This document shows, in pieces, positions 17,036 through 25,500 of a stretch of 64,000 nt of DNA. How positions within the stretch are numbered: position 1 is the stretch's first letter; every line of letters begins with the position of its first letter. Source of the stretch: Terrihabitans soli. Its GTDB lineage: Bacteria > Pseudomonadota > Alphaproteobacteria > Rhizobiales > Methylopilaceae. The translations under genes were made by a program, and so were the position numbers. Below the pieces are notes generated by a model. That model had not been told where the DNA came from. It worked only from the letters and a program-made list of their open reading frames with translations, and ran no database searches. The stretch is taken from NCBI RefSeq assembly GCF_014191545.1, contig NZ_AP023361.1, forward strand, positions 896,501 through 960,500. Reading direction: 5' to 3'.

Positions 17036-19207
17036 ATGCGTGCGATGGAACCGAGTTCCGGCGCTTACAGCGCGCATGGCTCTCGCCTGAACGACATTCT
17101 TCCGGCGAGCGACTTCAAAACCGCTTTTCGCGAGATCGCGGTTCATCTCGGCCACTCCGGTTCCGAGATCATCCTGTTTTCAGACGTGCCGTTCGATCCC
17201 GGCGCGCCCTCGATCGAGGAGATCGAGCGGCTGACGGAACGGGCAGGGCTCGAAATTCTCGAAAGCGGCGATGCGCGTCTTCTCGAGCGCAGTTTCGATG
17301 TGCCGGCGCTCATCATCTTCAACGACGGCACCGCTCTCTCTCTGCTCGAGCGCGACATACGCGGCCGTTATGCGACGGATGCCGCCGCGACCGAGGCTCT
17401 GAAAGTCGATCTCGAAGGCGCCTCGACACGCGATGTCTGGTGCGTTCTGACCTTCGGCGCGGTGACGGCCGACACCATTGAATCGGCGATCAGCGGCAAG
17501 CCCGCCGGCAAAATGCGCCGGCATTGGCTGGTCAACGCGCTGCGGCCGTTCTGGAAATCTTATATCCAGGTCGCGCTGGCGGCGCTGTTCATCAACATTC
17601 TGGCGCTTGTGGCGCCGCTCTTCACGATGAATGTCTATGACCGCATCCTGCCGAACGAGGCCATGGCGACGCTCTGGGTGCTGGCGATCGGCGTCTCCGC
17701 CGCCATTCTGTTCGATCTCATTCTGAAGAGCGTACGCGCGGCGCTGATCGACTATGCCGGGCGCGCCGCCGATCTGAAACTCTCTTACGTGCTGTTCGAA
17801 AAGGTGCTGCACGCGACCATGGCCTCGCGCCCGGCCTCGACCGGCGATTACGCCAACCGCATCACGCAATATGAGTTCGTCCGCGAATTCTTCACCTCGA
17901 ACACGATCAGCGTCGTCATCGATGCCGCCTTCATGTTCATCTTCCTGATCGTGATCTATGCGCTGGCGGGCTGGATCGTCGTTATCCCGGCGATCGCTCT
18001 TTTGCTGACGATCGGCATCGGCTTTATCGCCCAGGACCGTATCGGCCGCCGCATTGCCGCCGCCTCGAACGATGCGACGCAAAAGCAGGCGCTTCTGATC
18101 GAGACGATTTCGACCATCGAGACGATCAAATCGCTCGGCGCCGAAAAACATCTTCTGCGCCGCTGGCATGAACTCGCAAAGCGCGCCTCGCGCACCTCCG
18201 AGCAAATCAAGGAGGCATCCGCCGCAGCCTCGCATGCGACCGGCTTCGTCCAGCAATTCGTGTCGATCGCGATCGTCGTTTGCGGCGCGTATCAGTTTGC
18301 CGAAGGCAATATGTCGTCCGGCGCCATCATCGCCGCGGTGATGCTGTCCTCGCGCGCCGTCGCTCCGCTCGGCCAGATCTCGATGACGATTGCCCGCATG
18401 CGTCAGGCGCTCCTGTCGCTGCGCATTCTCAATTCGGTGATGGCACAGCCCGAAGACCGGCCCGACAATGCTGGCTTCGTCAATCGCGAGGTTCTCGACG
18501 GCGGGTTTGCGTTCCAGCAGGTCGCCTTCACTTATCCGGAAAGCGATTTCAAGGTTCTGAACGGCATGTCGTTCTCGGTGAAGCCGGGCGAACGTGTCGG
18601 TATCATCGGCAAAATCGGCTCGGGCAAAACGACGATCGGACGTCTGCTCGGCGGTCTTTATCCGCCGGGCGAGGGTCATCTTCTCATCGATGGCGTCGAT
18701 GTGCGCCAGTATCATCCGGCTGTGGTGCGTGCCGCGGTCGCGGTCGTGTCCCAGTCGGCCGATCTGTTCTCCGGAACGATCAAAGAAAATCTCCTGATGG
18801 GGCGCCCCGACGCGACCGATGCGGAGATCCTCGAAGTCGCCAAGGTCACGGGCATCGACGATTTCGCATCGCGCCATCCGCGCGGCTATGACATGCCGGT
18901 TGGCGAGCGCGGCTCAAACCTGTCGGGCGGCCAGAGGCAGCTCGTTGCCATTGCGCGTCTTCTGATGGCGCGGCCGAAGATCGTCTTCCTCGACGAGCCC
19001 TCGGGCGCCATGGACATGGCCTCCGAAAAGCATCTGATTTCGAAGCTGAAACAGGTCATCAAGCCGGGAATGACGGTCGTCATTTCCACCCATCGCCACA
19101 GCATGCTGGAGCTCGTCGATCGCCTGATCGTCGTCGATCAGGGCCGGGTGATCGCCGACGGTCCGAAAGACCTTGTGATCGATCAGCTGCAGAAGAAGGC
19201 GAAGTAG
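17036..19207 (+). CDS. Type I secretion ABC exporter (LapB/RtxB-like)
   Basis: The 723-residue inner-membrane ATPase drives export of the RTX substrate. Residues 1-165 form a degenerate C39-peptidase-like domain without a catalytic Cys at the expected place, as in RTX/LapA exporters. The transmembrane domain spans about 180-470. The nucleotide-binding domain has Walker A GKIGSGKTT (about 524-532), the NLSGGQRQ signature (about 630) and Walker B KIVFLDEPS (about 648). An AGAAGGG ribosome-binding site precedes the ATG. The HlyD adaptor starts 3 bases after its stop. Confidence 0.93.
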   Translation: MRAMEPSSGAYSAHGSRLNDILPASDFKTAFREIAVHLGHSGSEIILFSDVPFDPGAPSIEEIERLTERAGLEILESGDARLLERSFDVPALIIFNDGTALSLLERDIRGRYATDAAATEALKVDLEGASTRDVWCVLTFGAVTADTIESAISGKPAGKMRRHWLVNALRPFWKSYIQVALAALFINILALVAPLFTMNVYDRILPNEAMATLWVLAIGVSAAILFDLILKSVRAALIDYAGRAADLKLSYVLFEKVLHATMASRPASTGDYANRITQYEFVREFFTSNTISVVIDAAFMFIFLIVIYALAGWIVVIPAIALLLTIGIGFIAQDRIGRRIAAASNDATQKQALLIETISTIETIKSLGAEKHLLRRWHELAKRASRTSEQIKEASAAASHATGFVQQFVSIAIVVCGAYQFAEGNMSSGAIIAAVMLSSRAVAPLGQISMTIARMRQALLSLRILNSVMAQPEDRPDNAGFVNREVLDGGFAFQQVAFTYPESDFKVLNGMSFSVKPGERVGIIGKIGSGKTTIGRLLGGLYPPGEGHLLIDGVDVRQYHPAVVRAAVAVVSQSADLFSGTIKENLLMGRPDATDAEILEVAKVTGIDDFASRHPRGYDMPVGERGSNLSGGQRQLVAIARLLMARPKIVFLDEPSGAMDMASEKHLISKLKQVIKPGMTVVISTHRHSMLELVDRLIVVDQGRVIADGPKDLVIDQLQKKAK

Positions 19208-19210
19208 GCC

Positions 19211-20569
19211 ATGAATATGCAATGGCCAGGTAGCCGTTTCGACAAGGCGGTGTCCACCGTCCGCGAATGGATTGAGCCGGAGCCCGGCGTCGTCGACCGG
19301 CCGCCATTCCTCGCGCGCATCTGCCTCGTCTCGATTGCAGCGCTCGTCGTCTGCTTCCTTATCTGGGCGGCCATCGCCGAAGTTGACGAGATCGCGCGCG
19401 GCGAGGGCAAGGTCATTCCGATCTCGAAAACGCAGGTCATCCAGGCGAGCGAGCCGGGTGTCGTTCTGGAGATCGCGGTGAAGGTCGGCCAGATCGTCAA
19501 GCGCGGCGACTTGATCCTGCGCCTCGACGATACCGCAACGACATCGGCACGCGGCGAGGTCGAGGCGAAATCGCGGGCGCTCAAAGCGCAGATCGCCCGG
19601 CTCGAAATGGAGGAAAAGGGCGATCTCGAATCCCCCCTCGTGTGCCCGTGGTCGCAAGACCCCGCGACGGATACGATCTGCGCCAACGAAATGCGCCTTC
19701 TGACGGCGCGGCGCGGCAATTTCCAGAACAAGCTGTCGGTGCTGCGCGAACGCCGCACCCAGCGCGAGAAGGAACTCGACGAGGCGCTTGCCAATATTCA
19801 GCGTCTCGAAGAAACGGCTGAGCTTTCCCAGCGCGAACATGATCTTCTGGCGCCGCTGGTCGAGCGCAAGCTTGCCGCGCAGACGGATTTTCTGCGGGTG
19901 CAGAAGGAAATTACCGATTCACGCGGTCAGCTTGCCTCGCTGAGAGAATCGAAGATCAGGCTTGAGGCGGCCTTGAAGGAGGCCGATCTGCAGGTTGAAG
20001 AGCTCGCATTGCAGATCGCGCAGGAGGCTCTCGGCGAAAAGACCAAGGCACTTGCCGAACTCTCGGTCACCGAAGAGACAATGCGCGGCGCAAACGACCG
20101 CGTGAAGCGCACCGATCTCAGGTCGCCGGTCGACGGCGTCGTCAATACGCTTGATGTGAATACGATCGGCTCGTTCGTTCAGTCCGGCGCAACCGTTGCC
20201 GGCGTCGTGCCGACCGCGGACACGCTTTTGATCGAGGCCCGCATCTCGCCGCGCGATGTCGCCTTCGTGCGCGTCGGCCAGCCGGCGCTGGTGAAGGTTT
20301 CGGCCTATGATTTCTCGATTTATGGCGGTCTTCAGGGCGAAGTCGTCAACATCTCGGCCGACAGTATCTTCGATGAGAAGGCGGAAGAGACCTACTACCA
20401 GGTCTATGTGAAGACGCAGAGCTCGGAGATCCACCACAACGGCCGTGTCCACTCGATCATTCCCGGCATGGTCTCCTCTGTTGACATCATGACCGGCAAG
20501 AAGACCATTCTGCATTACCTCCTGAAGCCGGTGAACAAGGCGCGCAACGAGGCCCTGAGGGAGCGCTGA
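19211..20569 (+). CDS. HlyD-family periplasmic adaptor of the type I secretion system (LapC-like)
   Basis: A 452-residue membrane-fusion protein. It has a cytoplasmic N-terminus, one membrane helix (about 35-57) and a split lipoyl/barrel-sandwich domain (EIARGEGKVIP ... DLRSPVDGVVNTL). A long coiled-coil hairpin (about 120-300) lies between the lipoyl halves, and a C-terminal beta domain ends with PGMVSSVDIMTGKKT. It bridges the ABC exporter to the TolC-like channel. Tight 3- and 5-base spacings to its neighbours show one transcript. Confidence 0.93.
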   Translation: MNMQWPGSRFDKAVSTVREWIEPEPGVVDRPPFLARICLVSIAALVVCFLIWAAIAEVDEIARGEGKVIPISKTQVIQASEPGVVLEIAVKVGQIVKRGDLILRLDDTATTSARGEVEAKSRALKAQIARLEMEEKGDLESPLVCPWSQDPATDTICANEMRLLTARRGNFQNKLSVLRERRTQREKELDEALANIQRLEETAELSQREHDLLAPLVERKLAAQTDFLRVQKEITDSRGQLASLRESKIRLEAALKEADLQVEELALQIAQEALGEKTKALAELSVTEETMRGANDRVKRTDLRSPVDGVVNTLDVNTIGSFVQSGATVAGVVPTADTLLIEARISPRDVAFVRVGQPALVKVSAYDFSIYGGLQGEVVNISADSIFDEKAEETYYQVYVKTQSSEIHHNGRVHSIIPGMVSSVDIMTGKKTILHYLLKPVNKARNEALRER

Positions 20570-20574
20570 TACGG

Positions 20575-21213
20575 ATGTCGACCGAAGCGCGCGAACCCGA
20601 AACCGGTCAGCCCATCGTCATCCCGAAGGCGGAAGATGCGGCAACGCGCTTCGTCGCTGTGCGCTCGGGGGAATTTCGCCGCGGTCTCCGGCTCGAAGAA
20701 ATCTACTGGCGGGCGCTGAAGGATGTTGCGGCCTCGGCGGGCCTGAATGTCGGCGGGCTGGTGCGCCAGGTCGAGGAAGCGTCGGGCGAAGACGAGGGCA
20801 ACGCAACCTCACGCCTGCGCGTTCTGTGCCTGTCCTGGTTCATGGACCGGCTGGCGCGTCTTCAGTCGCTCGTGCACCGCAATCTTGCGCAAAATCTTGT
20901 CATCGCCAGTCCGTCGCCGGCTTTTGCGCTCGGGCCCGACCGCTCGATCGTCGCCTATAATCCGCATTTCCTGAATCTCATCCAGTCGCGGCTTGCGATT
21001 GCGGGAGCGGGGGCTATGGCGAAGAATCTGCGCCTGGCGTTGGATGTGCAGATCAGCGACCTCATTCCCGCTTTGCAGAAGAGCGGCAATGCGCCTGTCG
21101 GGACAGGCTTTGTCATTGGCGTCGACACCCAGCGCTTCCGCGGCCGCATGAACGCGGTGCTGGTGCCGTCGGGCGACCGGCCGGTGATCGTCTGCTTTAT
21201 TCTTCCGGACTAA
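20575..21213 (+). CDS. Ribbon-helix-helix protein with PAS-like C-terminal domain
   Basis: A 212-residue protein translated 5 bases after the HlyD adaptor. Residues about 27-95 match the RHH_4 type of ribbon-helix-helix domain (RRGLRLEEIYWRALKDVAA, then LNVGGLVRQVEE, then SRLRVLCLSWF), a likely DNA-binding or dimerisation unit. Residues about 105-212 look PAS-like (SPSPAFALGPDRSIVAYNP, then a beta-rich end VGTGFVIGVD...VIVCFILPD). No cofactor site is evident. Its place in the secretion operon suggests a dedicated regulator; this is inference. Confidence 0.75.
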   Translation: MSTEAREPETGQPIVIPKAEDAATRFVAVRSGEFRRGLRLEEIYWRALKDVAASAGLNVGGLVRQVEEASGEDEGNATSRLRVLCLSWFMDRLARLQSLVHRNLAQNLVIASPSPAFALGPDRSIVAYNPHFLNLIQSRLAIAGAGAMAKNLRLALDVQISDLIPALQKSGNAPVGTGFVIGVDTQRFRGRMNAVLVPSGDRPVIVCFILPD

Positions 21214-21237
21214 AGAGCCAGATTTGGAAGGCGCCGC

Positions 21238-22197
21238 TTAGACGCCTTCGCCCGGCTGGACATTGCCGAGGGACGACATGCCGCCCGCGACGCGGTTGCC
21301 GCTCTTGTAGCCGTGGATGAAGGTGCGGTCCGCGTTCATCGAATACAGCGCCTGATAATTGCCGAGCGAGGTGTCGCGCGGCACGTCCATGCGCAGATTG
21401 TCGAGAATGAACTGGCCGCGCTCGGTCGCAACGGCGAGCACCGCATGGAAGAGATTGCGGCGCGTATCGCGCAGGACGACCAGCGTCATGTTCTGCTCGG
21501 GCACGCCCGCGGCCTTGAGGGCTGCCATTTTGAGGATGGCAAAGTCCTCGCAATCGCCCTTCGCACGCTTGATCGTCTCCTGGGGCTTCGCCCAATAGTC
21601 GCGCGTCCCATAGATCTCGCGGTCGCTCTGATAGGCGATCGCGCGGTTGACGGCGCTGTTGATGGCCGAAAGCCGTTCCGCCACAGGTTTGCCCTTGGCG
21701 GCGTCGATGGCCGCGCCGATCTCCTTGCCGGCCGGGCAGGCTTCGCCGCAGCCCGTATCGATCGCGGCCGAGCGCACGGATGCCCAGCGGGCCTTGCCGG
21801 GGATGCCGCCGATCTGGAAAGCCACCGAAGAGAAGACCGAGCCGTCGGTCGGCAGCGCCGCCGCCTTAAGGTCAGGCGCCGGCAGTTCCGGGGCAGGCTG
21901 GCTCAGCTGCGGTTCGACCGCCGCAAGGGCGGGCTGGGCCAAGGCCGGGGCCGGCTGGGCTAGGGGCTTCTGAACGAGCGCTACGGTATCGAAGGCCGGG
22001 CCCGCCTGGGGCTCCTTACGTGCCTTTACCGGTGCGGGCGCCACGTAAGGCGTAGCCCGCTCGGCTTTCTTATCGACCGTAGAGATAAAATCGGACGTCG
22101 AAGGATGTACGGAGCTACCAGTAGTAATACTTAGAAGTAGTCCGCAAGCCACTGGAAGTATTGCACGGGCTGTAATCTCTGCTTTACCGACCAGCAT
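21238..22197 (-). CDS. lapG: LapG-type periplasmic transglutaminase-like cysteine protease
   Basis: A 319-residue BTLCP family protein. The catalytic triad is visible as Cys216 (KGDCEDF), His251 (LFHAVLAV) and Asp266 (FILDNLRMD); Asp215 and Glu217 around the Cys match the calcium-binding pair of LapG. LapG cleaves LapA-type adhesins in the periplasm at a di-alanine site and so detaches the cell. An N-terminal signal/anchor and a long Pro/Ala-rich linker (about 45-115) precede the domain. The ATG at 22197 is chosen because GGAGG lies 6 bases upstream; the TTG at 22209 lies over that site. It is convergent to the secretion operon and divergent from the adhesin. Confidence 0.92.
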   Translation of the reverse strand: MLVGKAEITARAILPVACGLLLSITTGSSVHPSTSDFISTVDKKAERATPYVAPAPVKARKEPQAGPAFDTVALVQKPLAQPAPALAQPALAAVEPQLSQPAPELPAPDLKAAALPTDGSVFSSVAFQIGGIPGKARWASVRSAAIDTGCGEACPAGKEIGAAIDAAKGKPVAERLSAINSAVNRAIAYQSDREIYGTRDYWAKPQETIKRAKGDCEDFAILKMAALKAAGVPEQNMTLVVLRDTRRNLFHAVLAVATERGQFILDNLRMDVPRDTSLGNYQALYSMNADRTFIHGYKSGNRVAGGMSSLGNVQPGEGV

Positions 22198-22267
22198 TGA
22201 CGCCTCCAACGCACTTACGTTGGAAAGCTATCAGGAGGGTCTAAACACTTAGGCAAGAATACTGGAT

Positions 22268-22287
22268 TACACGGGATTGACCGTGTA
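22268..22287. promoter_or_regulatory. 20-bp perfect dyad, candidate operator
   Basis: TACACGG and CCGTGTA form perfect 7-base inverted arms around a 6-base centre. The size and symmetry fit a dimeric regulator site. It lies 70 bases upstream of the lapG start and about 220 upstream of the adhesin start. The regulator is unknown; the RHH protein of the secretion operon is one candidate. Confidence 0.4.
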
Positions 22288-22363
22288 GAAGAACTTTGAT
22301 TAAAGTTTTAGGGAAGGGGGCTGTGTACAGACGCTGGCGCCGGTTCAGCCGCTACAGAGAAAG

Positions 22364-22433
22364 TATATACGCTGTTATATTCACGTTTTAACTAAGGGTG
22401 TGGATTCCTAAAGTGAATATATAAGAGTATATA
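22364..22433. promoter_or_regulatory. Long AT-rich inverted repeat upstream of the adhesin
   Basis: Arms 22364-22384 and 22413-22433 are inverted copies matching at 18 of 21 positions; the inner 9 bases (TATATTCAC against GTGAATATA) match perfectly, with a 28-base spacer. The right arm ends about 73 bases before the adhesin ATG. It could be a paired operator able to form a loop, or an RNA hairpin in the adhesin leader. Confidence 0.45.
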
Positions 22434-22506
22434 AACTTATCTAAAAAGCAGTTGCTTGTGACGGACCGCCATGTCCTTCTGACCTTCTACTAAGGGGGCA
22501 TTAGTC

Positions 22507-25500
22507 ATGACGCGGGATCCTTCCGGCACCAACGAAACCGGCCTGCACGAAATCGCCGGTCAACCGGCTGAAGCCTCCGAAACAAACCCCGCATTCGCGG
22601 CCGTCGCACAGGCAGCGGCCACGCCCCCCGCGCTCCAGCAGGCGAACGCGCCCGCGACGATCATCATCAAGCCCGGCCCCGGCAATATTGCCGAGCTGCC
22701 GCAGGGCACGTCTCTCACACAGGTTGTAATCGAGGGCGACGACATCGTCCTGGTGCAGCCTGACGGCACGCGCATCGTCATCGATGACGGTGCGCTCGAC
22801 ATTCCGACCTTTATGATCGGCGGCGCGGAAATCCCGCAGGACGCGGTCATTCTGGCGTTCAAGGCCAGCGATATCGACGTCGCGGCGGGTCCCGATGGCG
22901 GCCTTTCGATCGCCGGCTCGAGCCCGGACAGCGGCGGCAACAATTTTGCGATTCCGGTTCCGGGCATCGGCGATGCCGGCCCTCCGATGGATCTTCTGGC
23001 CCCGACGGCGCTGCAGTTCGGCGCGCTTGAGGACATCGAGCCGGGCAGCGACGTCAATTTCGCGCCCGAAATCTCCTTTGTTCCCGGCGGCGCGTTCCAG
23101 AACGTCATTGTCGACGAAGACGCCCTCGGCGGCGCCGAAGACGGTAATGGCGACGGCAGCCTTCCGGTCAATCCGGACGGTACCGATCCGGACAAGGTTG
23201 CGGGCAACACCGAAATCGTCACGGGTTCGTTCCAGCTCTCGGACGCAAACGGCGTCGACGATCTCGAAACGCTGACCATCACGCCGCCCGGCGGCGTGCC
23301 GGTGACCTTCGATCTGGCGACGATCGCCGGTTCGCAGGTGTTCGGTACGTACGGCGTTCTGACGATTGTCAGCTACAACACCGCAACCGGTGTCGGCACG
23401 TTTGAATATGAGCTGCACGACAATGTCGACAGCCCGACCGCCAATAATGGCGAGCAGACCGAGGCCGGCGCCGACGAATTCACCTTCGTCGTCTCCGACG
23501 GCGTTCTGGATTCAGCGCCTGCGACTCTCAGCGTTTCCATCGTCGACGACATCCCGGAAATCGTCAGCCAGAACGAAGGTTCGACGCGCACGGTCGATGA
23601 AGACGATATCGAAACAGATGACTCGCTCGGCACTTCGCCGGAAGACTCAAATGGCGACGGTTCCTATACCGGTTCGTCGAGCGACAATAGCGACGGTCCG
23701 GCCTTCATCTCCGGCTCGCTCGGTTTCCTCGTCAATTTCGGCGCCGACGGCCAGGCGCCGGGCGGCGGCTTCGACATCTCCTCGACGGCGACGGCCGGCT
23801 TCCTTGCGCTCGGCCTGAGCTCAAAGGGTCAGGATCTCGCCTATAGCCTCAGCGCCGACGGCCAGACGCTGACCGCCTATGTTGAGAACGGCGATGACGA
23901 CCGCACCGTGTTCGAATTCACGCTCGACAGCACGACCGGCGATTGGGAATTCCGCCTGTTCGACCAGATCGATCATCAGTCGGCTGACGGTCAGAACTTT
24001 GACCTCGATCAGGGTGCGGGCGTTCTTCCCGCGCTCGATTTCGGTCAGTACATCACCGCGACCGACGGCGACGGCGATACGCTCACGCTCACCGATCAGC
24101 TCGACATTCAGATTCGCGACGACGTTCCGGAACTCGTCGGTGAAAATTCGGAATCGAAGACGGTCGACGAAGACGACATTCTGAACGGCCAGTCGACCGG
24201 CACTTCGCCGGATGACGACAATGCCGACGGCTCCTATACGGGCGATGCCGGAGTTGATATCGGCGGTCCCGGGACCGTTTCGGGCTCCCTGGCTTATCTC
24301 GTCAAATCGGGTGCGGACGAAAGCCTCACCTTCTCGTTCATCGACAATACCGCTGAAGCGATCAGTGAGCTTGAGGCCGGCGGCCTGACGTCAAAGGGCG
24401 AGGCGCTGAGCTATTCGATCGTGAGCGGCGTTCTCACCGCGTTTGTCGAGGGCGGCGATACGGATCGCATCGTCTTCAAGCTGACTCTGGATACGGACGG
24501 CGACTACAAGTTTGAACTGTTCGACCAGCTGGACCATGACGTCCCGAATTCCGGTGCCGATGAGAACTTCGACCTCCAGGACGTTCTGCCTGGTTTCGAC
24601 ATCGATGAGCTTCCATTCGGCTATCTGATCGAAGCAACCGATCATGACGGCGACAGCGTCACTCTGGACGACGCCTTCGTGATCAAGGTCCGCGACGATG
24701 TGCCGGAACTGGTGTCCGGCCAGAAGGAAGAAATCCGCGTCGATGAAGACGATATCGTCACGCCGCTTTCTCAGGGCAATGATCCGGAAGACGGCAATGC
24801 CGACGGCTCCTACACCGGCGATCCGGCCACCGACAGCGGCGGTCCTGCGACGGTGGAGGGCTCGCTGGCTCATCTCGTCAAATCGGGCACGGATGAAAGC
24901 CTGACCTTCTCGTTCATCGGGGGCGCGGCCGCGAACCTCGAAAATCTCGGCCTCAGCTCGAAGGGCACCGAACTCAGCTATTCGGTTGTCGGCGGCGTTC
25001 TAACCGCCTACGCCGACGAGGCGACGGACCGCACCGTCTTCACGTTGACGCTGAATTCGGACGGTACTTACAAGTTCGAACTGTTCGACCAGGTCGATCA
25101 TGATGCGCCGGGTCTCGGCGCCGATCAGAACTTCGATCTGCAGGACAGCATCGATGGCGATGTCGATTTCATCGATTTCGGCGAAATCATCCAGGCGACC
25201 GATTATGACGGCGACAGCGTCGTTCTCGACAACGTCTTCAAGATCGAGATTCGTGACGACATTCCGGTTCTCGTGAACAGCGGCAAGGTCAGCGTCATCG
25301 TCGACGAAGACGACATCGTCACCTCACTCTCCCAGGGCAACAATCCCGAAGACGGCAATGCCGACGGTTCCTATACGGGCGATGCGGCCACCGACAGCGG
25401 CGGCCCGGCCACGGTCAGCGGCTCACTCGCCGGCACGGTCTCGTCCGGCGCGGACGAGAGCGTCACGTTCTCGTTCATTGATCCGGGCCTTGCGATTGCC

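Larger units (their letters stand above)
22198..22506. promoter_or_regulatory. Divergent control region between lapG and the giant adhesin
   Basis: About 309 bases, markedly AT-rich from 22250 to 22450. It contains two dyads, described separately, and a strong AAGGGGG ribosome-binding site at 22492-22498 for the adhesin. It must carry the promoters for both the protease and its substrate. No confident -35/-10 pair was assigned. Confidence 0.6.

Noticed and set aside
22600-22622. Ala-rich stretch at adhesin residues 32-38 as the LapG site
   Set aside because: It lacks the Gly after the di-alanine and is closer to the N-terminus than known sites; VAAG at 125-128 fits better.
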